DNA of 26,000 bases, from positions 201,501 to 227,500 of the forward strand of contig RPFO01000003.1 of the NCBI GenBank assembly GCA_009746045.1, read 5' to 3'. Each line of letters starts with the position of its first letter. Within the stretch, counting starts at the first letter, position 1. This DNA comes from Mesostigma viride (Eukaryota; Streptophyta; Mesostigmatophyceae; Mesostigmatales; Mesostigmataceae). The translations under genes and the position numbers were made by a program. This document shows positions 1 to 9,555 of the stretch, piece by piece. Under the pieces are notes generated by a model. The model saw only the letters and a list, made by a program, of their open reading frames with translations. It was not told where the DNA came from and did not search any database.

Positions 1-309
1 GAGCAGGCGCGGCAGCGGTGGGCTACTGTAGGCCCCAATCACCATCGCCTCAGTTTTGACACTAATCTCCAACCCCACCGCCCTCGCCTCCAGGCCCAGA
101 CAGTCCAGCCAGGTCTGAATGTGCTCGGGGTGCGTGATGAGGGTGGTGTCGTCCGCATAAATCAGGTCGGCCAGGCGGTAGCCAGTGCTAACCCCACCGT
201 GCTCGCGCTCGTTAAGGATGTCCATGCCTGGCTCGAACCCCCGTTAAGAGCAGTAAAGCGCGCACGTGTCCGGCGCATATGACGTGATCCACGACAATAA
301 TGAACAGGT

Positions 310-752
310 ATGGGGATCGACCTGGCCTGGCCTGGCCCCGAGGACATTCCCAAAAGGGTAGGGAAACCTGTCACGAACTACGTTCAGATGTTGCTGGACG
401 ACCTAGTGGTCCCAGCCCAGTTTGAGCACCGCATCCACTCTCTCTCCCGTCTTTGGACTGCCATGCAGGACAAGACGCGGTGGAAGAAGATTGTCAAGGC
501 CTCAAGGCACACACGCCCGACCCGGCCTGTGGGCAAGCCACCTCCCCCCAAGCGGAGGAGGCGTTTTGATGAGTAGTGTAGTTAGGATTTTCTAGATAGC
601 TTAGACTTAGGATAGTTCGATCACGCGGCTTCCTCCACCCCATCCATCATGGAATATGTGCTACATGAGTAACATGACCCCCCCACGGAGGCATGTTATA
701 ATTTAATTTAATTTAATTTAATTTAATTTAATTTAATTTTAATGGGGATCGA
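310..752 (+). mobile_element. 5'-truncated LINE 3' end inserted with 11-bp target duplication
   Basis: The direct repeat ATGGGGATCGA occurs at 310-320 and 742-752 and flanks a 421-bp insert. The insert ends with a short hairpin region (677-692), then GCATGTTATAA and a nine-fold (ATTTA) tail up to 741. It encodes the C-terminus of a protein ending in a basic proline-rich tail (GKPPPPKRRRRF, 531-570) before a stop at 574-576. A diverged copy with the same tail lies at 11760-12095. The simple-repeat tail, 5' truncation and target duplication are the signature of target-primed reverse transcription. Which LINE family it belongs to is not known. Confidence 0.85.
697..741 (+). repeat. (ATTTA)n LINE tail
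   Basis: About nine pentanucleotide ATTTA units directly follow the hairpin-bearing 3' end of the inserted LINE and directly precede the right target duplication. It is therefore the element's 3' tail and not an independent microsatellite. Confidence 0.85.
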
Positions 753-2293
753 TAGGACACAACCTTGCCACGCCCCGGGTGGTGCATGAAGGGGGAATGG
801 TGGGGTGGTGCCTTCCGCAGTCCGCACTACTGCCTGTGAGCCCTCATAAAGGCGCCGAATGGCAGCAATAAACGCTGGTGGCACCTGATCCAGAGCTAGG
901 ATGGCCCAAAGAGCCTCCCAGAGGATCGACCGTGTCAAAGGCCTTGATATAGTCAACAAAAATGCATGAAGACCAGCGGCAAATTACTGTCAGGGCAAAG
1001 GCGACGCACCTCCTCCATCAACCGGCGCGCGACATTAACACAGCCATGACAGTGTTACGACCACGACGGAAACCCATCTGAGACTCACCCAGGTGTGGGT
1101 CCAGCGCGGCGCGGAGCCAGGCTGTGCAGCATCATGCGCATGAAGACCTTCCTAGCGCGGCGCTCTGGAGGCAAACACCCCGATAGTTACCGGGGTCAGC
1201 AGCAGATCGAGCCCTTCTTGTACAGCATGACGCGGATGGCCGTCTGCCACTCAGCAGGCGGCCGGAGGCTCGTCATGCAGAGAGCAGGACACGGTTGCAG
1301 AACGCCAGCAGAAGAAGATCCCTCACCCGGCCTGGTCAGGGGTCTTCAGCACCTCAGCAGAAAGGTGGTCGGCACCGACCGCCGCATCGCGTACCGCAGG
1401 CGAGCAAGGGCGCCGTCCAATTCCTTCAAAGTGAAGGGGTACGTGGACGACGTCGTCGGTGGCAATTAAGGCAGCCCTCCTAGCTGCAAGGCGGGGATCG
1501 ACTTCCAGTATAGTCCGCGGCCGAGGAGGGGGGCGCCGGCGGCGGTGGGGGTCCGGCAACCCCGAGACGGGCGGCCGTCTCGGGGTGAAGCGGCGGGGGG
1601 GGGCGCGAGCCCCACCTGCATCAAGGAAACATGGTGGGCCAACCAGCGGTCAAGGCTGACCGGCGCCGTACCGTCCGGGCCCGTGCGCTCCACCGCGCGG
1701 GGTGCGCTGGGCACCGCCGGCCGCCGAGCCTGTCGAGGTGGTATACCACCGATGTCCTTGCCCTGGTTGCGAGCTTGGCAGGCCTTCTTGGCATCTGCGA
1801 TGCACTGGGCCGCCTCCGCGTCGTGAGCGTGCTCGTAGGCCTCCACGAGGGCAGCCTTGAGCACCGGTTTCTGCAGCGGGTCCCGGTTACGCTTGAGGCG
1901 GTGCCATGCAGGCGGCCAATTAGACCTTGGGGTCATGGCAGTAGAGCGGGCCGGGGCGCCGGCGGGGCATGACCGGCGCAGGTGCCGGCCGGGCCGCCAG
2001 CAACGGGGCACGGGCCGCAAAGCCCGCAAAAATGGCGGCGTTGGGGGCACCCTTGTCCAGCTCGTCGATCGACGTCCGCCCGGGCGCGTCCAGGGCCGAC
2101 AGGTACTCCAGTCGCCACTGGTTCCGCTCGTGCTCGGCGTCCGTCCAGTCCTCAGGATCTCCCCGGACCGGGCGTAGAGCAGACCAGTCAGGGCGGGCCA
2201 CTGCATGGGGCGCGGCGCTCCGGGGGACATGGAACCGGAGCCGAATGGCCGCGCGCACCAACCGCTGGTCAGAGAACACCGTGGCCGAGCGTG

Positions 2294-2687
2294 TCAAACA
2301 CTCGGGTGTCCATGCAGAACCGAAGTGGACCAGGTGGGCTGCCGTACCACCACGTAGTCCAGACAGGCCTGACGGCCGTTAGTATAGGGCCCCGAAAAGT
2401 GACCAAGTCCTGTGAGGGACGTTGGAAGTGGCAGTTGACAGCAACCATCGATCCCGCTATCCCGCAAACAAGCATAAAACAGGGGAGTGTTGTCGTTAGC
2501 AACCGTGCTAGCAGGCACAAAGAGACTGCCAGCAGTGCCCATGGGGAGTGTGGCGTCGGCGTCGAGCAGCATAACCACAAAGTGGCGGGCCGGGGTGTCC
2601 CCCTCAAGGCTATTATGCAAGTCCGTGAAGAACTTCTGGCGTTCCAAGTCAGGTATAGACCACCCCGACCGTGAGGTGGTGTTTAGA
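2294..2687 (-). pseudogene. LINE APE-type endonuclease, C-terminal half
   Basis: The minus-strand reading contains ERQKFFTDL, then a degenerate LLDADATL at the position of the family's GDFNA motif. It continues with NDNTPLFYACLRDSGI and RQACLDYVVV, which matches the C-terminal LDYV segment of exonuclease-endonuclease-phosphatase domains in LINEs. This domain nicks target DNA to prime reverse transcription. The N-terminal half, with its catalytic Asn and Glu, is not visible. The reading frame stays open to 2294, but the linker downstream is in other frames. The assignment rests on motif order and on the RT fragments lying downstream in the same orientation. Confidence 0.7.
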
Positions 2688-2690
2688 CCG

Positions 2691-3463
2691 CCCCTCGACT
2701 GAGGTGAAATGGGCCCAGGGCCACCATAAGGCGGGGGGTTAGAAACTTAATTAAGCGTGCTGAGGCTAGCTAGCAACTGCAAGCGGCGAACACAAAAGGC
2801 CAACACCACCTAAGTAATTGTTGGCCTGGTGTCCCACCGCCAGCGAAGTAGAAACGCCTTGCAACCGCCTGCAAGCTAGGCGGTTAGTGCTCACCGCACG
2901 TGCATGCCAAATTATGGCACCGTGCGAAGGTGCCACATCAATCCGACGCCGCGCCAAAGTGTCCGCGGTAATTCCGGGGTGAAATTGACGAAATTCGGTG
3001 CGCGCGGGAGATGTTGAGTGCAAATTTCATTGCGAAGGCTATGGTAGCGTGAAAATTTACTGTGCACGAATTACGAAGCCATTTTGTACCGGATTTCGCT
3101 TGTTCGATCGGCATTCACGTAAGGAAATTTATTCTGAAAAAAAAACGTTCGAAAGCAGTTCTTTTTTTGGAGGGTGCAAGGGCAAACACGCAGCAGTGGC
3201 CAGTTTCGCACGCCGCGCACTGCTACCCGTGTGTTTTCAAGGTAACCTCTAGAGTATAGATTATAAGACGCTTCTGGTGGGAGGGCACACTTTCGAACGA
3301 TTCCTTATATCATTTCGAAGAAATTTAATGTTGGAATTCCCTTAATTTTGCGTTTCCATGTTGCACGCAATTTCCCCGTAAAAGTCAGAATTATAGGAGC
3401 GCTGACAGGGACAAAAATGCATGTCGTGGATTGAATCGCTTTCACCCCATTTCTTGCAGCTTT
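2691..3463. other. Intergenic, no recognised gene
   Basis: This 770-bp stretch holds only short ORFs with no recognisable protein. The part from 3000 to 3460 is A/T-richer, and a pyrimidine-rich stretch ending TTCTTGCAG lies at 3452-3460 just before the ATG at 3464. It could be the end of an upstream 5'-UTR intron. The promoter of the next gene is probably here, but I see no unambiguous TATA box. Confidence 0.4.
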
Positions 3464-4694
3464 ATGACTTCCACTGGGCAGAGCAACATTGTGCGCTGCA
3501 TAAACTGCGGGCGGGGCTCGCTGCCGACGTCGCTGGTGTGCCCGGGGTGCAACAAAGATAACAACCAGGTGTACTTCCAGCGCAGAAACTCCCTACCTCG
3601 TCGCCATAAACCGGCGTATCTATCGCGGATTAACCCACCATCCGCAGGCTAACAAGCGCTTCACCATCTATCCCTTTCCGGAGGAGACCTTCCGGGCAGC
3701 ACTGGGCAAACTGGGGACGTTAACGCACGACAGCGTCAGGAACTCTGCTGCGTACCCCGGCATATCGTACAAGAAGATCACGCGTGAAGTCACGAGCCTG
3801 ACAGAGCTGCAAACGCTGCTGGAGCACGCCTGCGAGGACAAGAAGGAGTGGGCAGGCGCCAAGCTGATCAAGAGCAGCGTTTCAGTGGTCGTCCCCCCCC
3901 TGTATCTAGAGTGGCACAGCAATTTCTCTGAAGAGGAGAGCCCAGTGCAGGTGCGGTATTCATACATGCTCCTGAATGTGAGGGGGAACGTGGTGTATGC
4001 AGTTGATCACCCTTTTGAAGTGCATGTTGGCAGAGAAGTGGAAGCTAGTGGATGCTGAGAACCCCAACAAGGAGCAGGCCTTGAGGGAGGGGGTGGCAGC
4101 AGCACGTGTCATCTTGCAAAGATACACGGCTAGGAAGGTGTTGCACGCTGCACATCACTGCCAATGCTTCCTGCCTGCGTGCATTACCCCCGGTGCTAAG
4201 GAGGCTGCTGCTAGCTTCCTCTCCTCCCATCCTCATCCCTCCATACCTGGCAGCGATGTCGTCAAGGATGGACTGAGTGATGAGGAGGATGAGGAGGATG
4301 TAGCGAGCATGGCATGCAGCTCAGAACAGGGTGACAGGCTGGAGGTGTCCCAGCTAGTGCAGGGTGACACAGAGGAGGGGGAGAGGGGGGGGGGGAGGAG
4401 GAGGTGTTTCCCTCCTTCCACAAGCCTACCGACCATGAGAAGTGGATGGGGAGGGTGCATGTGGACACCAACTTTGAGGCTAGGAGGCTAGCTGACCAGG
4501 ATACCACTCGCACGGACCCCGAGGATCCATATCGGGGCTGTGATGATGAGGATATGAGAAATATAATAGCAGGGATATTTAACTACAAGGTAGATTACAA
4601 GAAGCTGGCAGCATGGGAGGCCAAGCATGGCCCTTACGTGTGGCCACCAAAGATTGAGTACCGTGATGAAAGGGGTTTCTGGGTGAAGAAGTAA
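3464..4694 (+). CDS. Unrecognised host-like protein with N-terminal zinc ribbon; broken frame
   Basis: The start at 3464 gives MTSTGQSNIVRCINCGRG...VCPGCNK, with two CxxC pairs 16 residues apart, a zinc-ribbon pattern. The reading then moves to another frame (KRFTIYPFPEETFRAAL..., about 3654-4058), and then to a third (from about 3997, KWKLVDAENPNKEQAL... with an acidic DEEDEED stretch). It ends in a fourth segment (4395-4694, FHKPTDHEKWMGRV...RGFWVKK, stop TAA). The first change is solved by a phase-0 intron at 3569-3647 (CAG|GTGTAC...CCGCAG|GCT). The second could be a 52-bp intron at 3951-4002, but that is unusually short. The last lies in a run of 11 G (4385-4395) and needs one more G. I do not recognise the family. 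The long compositionally normal segments argue for a real gene, intact or recently broken. Confidence 0.5.
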
Positions 4695-4724
4695 TGTGGC
4701 ATGCAGGTGCATGCTAGTTGACAA

Positions 4725-4880
4725 TGATCATCATCATGGTGATCGATGGTGATGATGATGGATATACGTGGTGATGATGATGATGACGTCTTTATAACTG
4801 ATTATTGAATTTTATAATAAAGCTATTGACATTTCTTGTTTCACATCATGGTGATGGTGATGATGATGGATATATATACG
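4725..4880 (+). repeat. ATG-rich microsatellite, two related blocks
   Basis: Two blocks of (GAT/ATG)n are present. Each ends GGTGATGATGATGGATAT and runs into a short TA stretch and ACGT (about 4749-4771 and 4855-4880), roughly 106 bp apart. The second ends in GATATATATACG, immediately before the RT fragment. Confidence 0.7.
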
Positions 4881-5633
4881 TTGCTTGCGGCGAGGTCCTA
4901 CGCAAGCTGGTGAGTAAGGTCATTTGTCGCCAAAAGGCCCCCGAGTTTCGCGCCTACTTCTGCCCCAACCGGAGTGATACTGAGGAGTCCGTCGCGGCCC
5001 AGCTTGGCGTCGCCACCAAAGGGGGCAGCGACATCATCGTGCACACAGTTCAGGCCTACCTCGAGACGCATCCGACCCATGTGGCGCTGAAGGTGGATTG
5101 CCACAATGCGTTCAATGCTGTCACCAAGGCTAGCATCTTTGAGGCCGTCGGCGAGGCGTTCCCTGACCTTCTTGCGTGGACAGCAGCCTGCTACGGCGAA
5201 CCCACTCAACTCTCCTTCCTCATGGAGGATGGGACGTTCGCCGACATCGCTTCCCGCACGGGAACCCAGCAAGGTGACCCCCTCGGCCCCTTTTACCTGT
5301 CTGCCCCGCTGCACAAGGCTCTCCAAGGTGTCCACGCTGCGCACCCGGATGTCGTGCTCCTCGCCTACATGGACGATATCCATGCCCTTGGCCCGGCCGA
5401 CGCTGTGGTTGCCGCCCTGGCTGCCCTTGAAGTGGCCATGGCGGCCATCAACCTTCGGCTCACCCTCCCCAAGTGTGCAGTCTTTTCGCCCCAGGGGGAC
5501 TGCTCTGGCTTCCCCGCGGCTATCCCGGGGGCATTGGCGCGGGCGCGCGGTTTCTCGTGCCTGGGCGTCCCTGTGGGTGACCCTGCCTACGTCGAAGAGG
5601 AGCTCCGGGCCACCGTGGACACTATACTTTTCG
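4877..5633 (+). pseudogene. Truncated LINE reverse transcriptase (RLE-type family)
   Basis: An open frame encodes an RT core without any stop up to 5647. It runs CGEVLRKLVSKVICRQKAPEF, QLGVATKGGSDIIVHTVQAYLE, motif A KVDCHNAFN (about 5092-5118), motif B TGTQQGDPLGP (about 5257-5290), motif C AYMDD (about 5363-5377), and SPQGDCSGFP with LGVPVGDP. The same order and many identical residues occur in the LINE at 15.0-17.1 kb, so the two belong to one family but to different subfamilies. The copy lacks the start of the ORF and everything after the RT (thumb, zinc knuckle, nuclease), so it is doubly truncated. Its 5' edge abuts ATATATA at 4870-4876. The predicted ATG upstream lies in microsatellite sequence and is not a genuine start. 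Confidence 0.85.
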
Positions 5634-5941
5634 TCCGAGGGTGGTAAAAAGCATCCGAGGCGTAAATTACGAGGTCTTATCTTACTACCTAGATCCGAGG
5701 CGTGAGATCCAACGCCGTAATCATTACTACGTAGGATGATTGGTAGTAATTTTACTAGCCGTAAGTAAGAGTAACGTTACGACTGCACATCTTTGGTAGT
5801 ACATTACCGACAGAGTAAATTACCGCGACGGGTCTTGGTTGGTAATCTACCACCTGTAGATTAGGTGCCAGTGATCCGATGCTGTAAGATACGTTTCAGT
5901 AAGCTACTTCGGGGATCTTTGCCTGTACACGGCCAGATGGA
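5634..5941. repeat. Short-motif repeat region (GGTAGTAA / TTACTACC)
   Basis: This 300-bp stretch has no ORF. It contains many direct and inverted copies of GGTAGTAA, TTACTACC, GTAAATTAC and ATCCGAGG-type words. The RT fragment ends abruptly at its left edge, so it may be the interior of another element that replaced or joined the LINE. I do not recognise it. Confidence 0.4.
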
Positions 5942-5950
5942 TAATTATAT

Positions 5951-6072
5951 GGGCTTTTGACAGATCTGTAAAGTTAGGGCCCGAAAAATACAGATGGCTA
6001 GGCGTATATGCAGATCTGTTTTTTTATTCCAGATCTGTACGTAAACTCCGACGTAATGCCTTTACGTCTTCG
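5951..6072 (+). repeat. Left 122-bp terminal inverted repeat
   Basis: It begins GGGCTTTTGACAGATCTG and ends TTACGTCTTCG. It contains three copies of the palindrome CAGATCTG (5961, 6011, 6030), which are candidate transposase-binding sites. It differs from the right arm at the second base, at one base after the first CAGATCTG, and at one base near the inner end. Confidence 0.9.
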
Positions 6073-7080
6073 GGTGCAGGCCGTGTTCACTTGTTCAGTA
6101 CCTGGAAGCAAAATTCAGCCATGGCTACTGTACGAAAGCTAGAGGAATGTCAGCCGTATGACCTGCACACGAGGGTAATTAAGAAATCAAGCCGAAGTTA
6201 ATCCTGCATCTTAGCGAGCAGAATAATTGCAAACACAACAGCAATTGTGCGACAGACCAAACAATAATGCCGCGTGCACTAGGCTCTGTATTCTGGTCAC
6301 ACCCATGTGCATTTGCTGCATTGGATTAGGCGCCATTACGAACTGAGTCGAGGGAAAACGCGAGGAGCGCCATCTAAGCAGTTGCTTGTCATGTCTACAC
6401 GCCCGGGCATCTTATTATCTGTCTACCATGCACGCATTTTCCTTGGACGAATCAAACAGCTTTTGACATTTTAATGGCGACATTGAAGTCCGGCCACGAC
6501 AATATAGCGCTGCTCAGAGCTTCGTTGCCGAGAAAGATGTGCTTTGTCCGGGCCGATAATGTAACTCTGCATAGACCCCGGTAGCTTTCAGCATGCGCAT
6601 ATTGCTTGAGGTAAGCGAGCCACGACGCCTGCAGGTGCTCCTGCCGAGGTGGAGACCTCCGAGAGCACGTGGATTAGGCTCATGCGTCAAAGCAGCATCG
6701 ACCTTCATTCTCCTGGTGTGGAAGGTCACTTTTCAGGATTAACATATCTGAATGTTGATGGCCTGTGCATTTTCTGTCAATTGAGCAGCGATTGAAACCA
6801 TGAGCCATGCAAGTGTAAGGTGCAGAATTCAGTTGATGAACCCAAGCCGGTAATGTGCAGAATTGATGAACCCAAGTTATATGTGCAGATGTTTCGTCCC
6901 ATTGGCTGTGTGCTAGTGCATGAACCGTCTAGGCCCTTGGCGTGTACTCACTTGCTGCAACCGTGCCCACAGCTGCTTGTCAATACACGCGGCAGGCACA
7001 ATGACTTTTGCCGCGAGGTGAAACATTGAACTCCCCCACACCTTGCATTTTTCACTCTTTGTTTTCCCTATCCATCCTAC
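6073..7080. other. Element interior, left part, no recognised gene
   Basis: Only ORFs under 75 codons are present and none resembles a known protein. A small direct repeat (GTGCAGAATT...GATGAACCCAAG) occurs at about 6821 and 6855. The sequence could be captured host DNA, as in Pack-MULEs, but nothing here identifies a source gene. Confidence 0.4.
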
Positions 7081-7087
7081 CCCCCAG

Positions 7088-7860
7088 CACACACACATGC
7101 ACACACACACACGCCCACATACTGCACATGCACACAAATGTTCACACACACACGCCCACATACTACACATGCACACAAATGTTCACACACACATGCACAC
7201 ACGCACACACATACACACATGCACACATGCACACATGCACACATGCACGCATGCACACATGCACGCATGCACACATGCACGCATGCACACACGCACACAC
7301 ACACACATGCACACACGCACGCATACACACATGCACACATACACACATGCACACACGCACACATGCACACATGCACACATGCACACACGCACACACGCAC
7401 ACACGCACACACGCACACACGCACACACGCACACACGCACACACGCACACACGCACACACGCACACACGCACACACGCACACACGCACACACGCACACAC
7501 GCACACACGCACACACGCACACACGCACACACGCACACACGCACACACGCACACACGCACACACGCACACACGCACACACGCACACACGCACACACGCAC
7601 ACACGCACACACGCTCACACGCACACACGCACACACGCACACACGCACACACGCACACACGCACACACGCACACACGCACACACGCACACACGCACACAC
7701 GCACACATGCACACATGCACACATGCACACACCCACGTGCGCACATGCACGCTAACACATGCGCACACACTAACACACACATCGTCGTCAGAACACACAT
7801 GCACACAAATGTGCACACACCCACGAGCACACGTGCACATGCATACAATCCCACACAAAC
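7088..7860. repeat. CA/CG-rich minisatellite, (ACACACGC)n core
   Basis: The core at about 7380-7700 is an 8-bp unit ACACACGC repeated some 40 times. It is flanked by irregular CACATGCAC/CACACATACAC variants. From 7184 to 7614, and again 7616-7732, the strand alternates strictly pyrimidine-purine. The long ORFs in every frame on both strands (Thr-His-Ala-His or Cys-Val repeats) are a consequence of the stop-free repeat and are not genes. Confidence 0.95.
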
Positions 7861-9248
7861 ACAGGCAGACTTTCACACATGCGCCACATACATTAATCCA
7901 TCACCAATAAACTGGTTGCTTGGACCCAACGACCTTCTTACTCGCCTGTCCACCCAACGTTCTGCCCATCCTCCCGCCTGCCCGCCTGCATGTCTGCCAC
8001 CCGCCTACTGCCCACCCATCTGTCAGCCTGTCTGCCTGCTTGTGTGCATGCCTGCGGGCCTGCATGTGCACCTGCGCCCATGCACCTATTATGCCCCCAT
8101 GGCACGTATATGCAGCCTAGCTAGTTGAGTGTCTCTTTGCACGCGCACATGGGTGGCTACATGGGCATTTGCCTGTGTCTTGGGCTGGGGGGTTGGGCTG
8201 ATTAGTTCAAGAGTGGGCGGGAAGACGGTGGTATAATTGGGTGGGTAGGGACGGAGTGGATGGATGATTGGGGGGGCTGGATGCGGGTGGGACTCAAGTT
8301 CGTGTAAAGTCCAAAGTTGCCTGTAGCATCAGCAAAAATAAGCGAGAAAGCAGCCTAAATTCAAGGAGCCTACTTGTTGTAACATGTGCCAAACTGCAAT
8401 TAATGGTTGCAGGCTCACAAGCTGCCAGCTTCATAACGCAAATGGAATGAATTGCATGGTTACAGGACAAGCGTGTGGTTGGAAATCTTACAATGCCTGG
8501 CAACGTCTCTTTCATGTGCCCACTGAGAACCGCTGTTCAACACAGGAAGGCTTTGGCAAGCAACGAGCTTCGGCCAGGGCCTTCATTGCAAGGAAGCGTG
8601 TGTGAAGCAATAACGTCAGGATTTACAAGCAGAAACTATACCTAACTTTGCGACCTTCATGCAGTATGTCATGTGCATGGCTATGTAGTATGTGCCAACA
8701 ATCACAACGAAAAAGTGCGAAATTGCAAACATTGCCATGGAAGGGCAGGAGCCACGCACGCAGCAAATTAAAACGGTTCGTGAACCAATCTGTCGGGCAT
8801 AAAGGCAGCAAAGTCTGGCCAGCAATAATGCAGTGCGATGCGAGAAAAACTCGGTAACTATGGGCAGGCAGGCGCAGCTCGTCCTCAGCAGTGCTATCTA
8901 ACGTGACGGCGCCTTATTTCCGCGTGCACGGTGCCGAACATGGCACTGGCCTGATTCCAGTTGCAGCAACGCCAGATGCCTTCCCGTCATAGAGCAGAGG
9001 CTTCACGTACGTCGACATCGTTGCCTACCAATCGTAATGCTTCCCGTGATAATGCACTCGCGTCCGAACAAAATGTCGAGAAAGCAAACAATCTACACGC
9101 GATAAAACTGGGCTGCTAGCTTTTCAGGACTGGTTTTACCATGCCTTAAAATTCCATTAGCTTACTTTTAAAACCATGGCTGACTAATTTTGGCTAATTT
9201 TCAGGTATTTGTGCCGCACCGCCCGCATGCATGGCCCGGGACGAGTCT
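7861..9248. other. Element interior, right part, no recognised gene
   Basis: From 7930 to 8110 the DNA is rich in CCTGCCTG/CCCGCC-type imperfect repeats. From 8270 to 9240 it is of ordinary composition, with several ORFs of 60-75 codons on both strands and no recognisable domain. No transposase motifs were found. Confidence 0.4.
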
Positions 9249-9370
9249 CGAAGACGTAAGGGCATTACGTCGGAGTTTACGTACAGATCTGGAATAAAAA
9301 AACAGATCTGCATATACGCCTAGCCATCTGTATTTTTCGGGCCCTAACTTTTCAGATCTGTCAAAAGCTC
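9249..9370 (-). repeat. Right 122-bp terminal inverted repeat
   Basis: This is the reverse complement of the left arm with three mismatches. Its CAGATCTG palindromes lie at 9284, 9303 and 9353. The outer end is followed directly by the 9-bp duplication TAATTATAT. Confidence 0.9.
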
Positions 9371-9430
9371 TAATTATATTGTAATGGAGAAGTGGGAGAA
9401 CGTGCGTGTCTATTAGCAAATGCAGCGAAA

Positions 9431-9439
9431 TATAAAAAT
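9431..9439 (+). promoter_or_regulatory. TATA-box-like motif
   Basis: TATAAAAAT lies about 125 bp upstream of the ATG at 9556 and only 52 bp outside the right target duplication of the MULE-like element. A core promoter role is inferred from position and sequence only. Confidence 0.35.
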
Positions 9440-9555
9440 GTAGTTATCAGCCTTTTTCGCCTATTCAGCAGTTGTCGTTGTCGGCCGTTGTCATTAAGCG
9501 GCTATAGATTATGTGTGCTGGGGCCGGTGAAAAGACGCTAGCAAAGTTCGTCTGA

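Larger units (their letters stand above)
1..1560 (-). pseudogene. LINE reverse transcriptase, frameshifted and interrupted
   Basis: Minus-strand translation across several frames gives a canonical LINE RT series. A conserved N-terminal segment ending GADHLSAEVLK lies near 1340-1400 and DPGNYRG near 1180-1195. MGFRRGRNT follows near 1060-1085, VDYIKAFDTVDRS (motif A, shifted) near 920-960, and RRLYEGSQAVVRT near 825-865. WQGCVLS (motif B) sits near 755-775, and YADDT (motif C) with a following SVKTEAMV segment at about 60-165. These are known RT motifs; the frame breaks are seen directly. The enzyme would copy LINE RNA at the nicked target, but this copy cannot encode it. The stretch from 310 to 752 is a later insertion and target duplication, not RT. 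Confidence 0.85.
1..2690 (-). mobile_element. Decayed non-LTR retrotransposon (endonuclease + RT LINE), interrupted
   Basis: Read on the minus strand from high to low coordinates, this region carries the parts of an APE-type LINE in the expected order. An endonuclease C-terminal half lies at 2294-2687, a linker at about 1466-2300, an RT N-terminal part at 1100-1460, RT core motifs at 723-960, and the YADD motif at about 140-165. Reading frames change many times and several in-frame stops are present, so this is a dead copy. A second element (321-741) is inserted in its RT region. The 5' part (ORF1 and the endonuclease N-terminus) is not visible, so the copy is 5'-truncated near 2690 or too diverged upstream. 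The 3' end runs off the window. Confidence 0.85.
5942..9379. mobile_element. Mutator-like (MULE-type) terminal-inverted-repeat element, non-autonomous
   Basis: The 122-bp ends at 5951-6072 and 9249-9370 are inverted copies differing at only three positions that I can find. They are flanked by identical 9-bp direct repeats TAATTATAT (5942-5950 and 9371-9379). Long inverted repeats with 9-bp duplications are the hallmark of Mutator-like elements. The 3.4-kb interior carries no ORF that looks like a MULE transposase, so mobility would need a transposase in trans. The interior includes a long CACACACG minisatellite. The high identity of the arms indicates a fairly recent insertion. The superfamily call rests only on end structure and duplication length. 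Confidence 0.8.

Noticed and set aside
310-576. 88-codon ORF as a host gene
   Set aside because: Its start lies in a target duplication and its C-terminus recurs in a second LINE copy at 11769-11981, so it is transposon-derived.
7008-8128. Long Thr-His-Ala-His and Cys-Val-Cys ORFs on both strands
   Set aside because: They arise from the stop-free ACACACGC minisatellite in every frame and have no non-repeat coding support.
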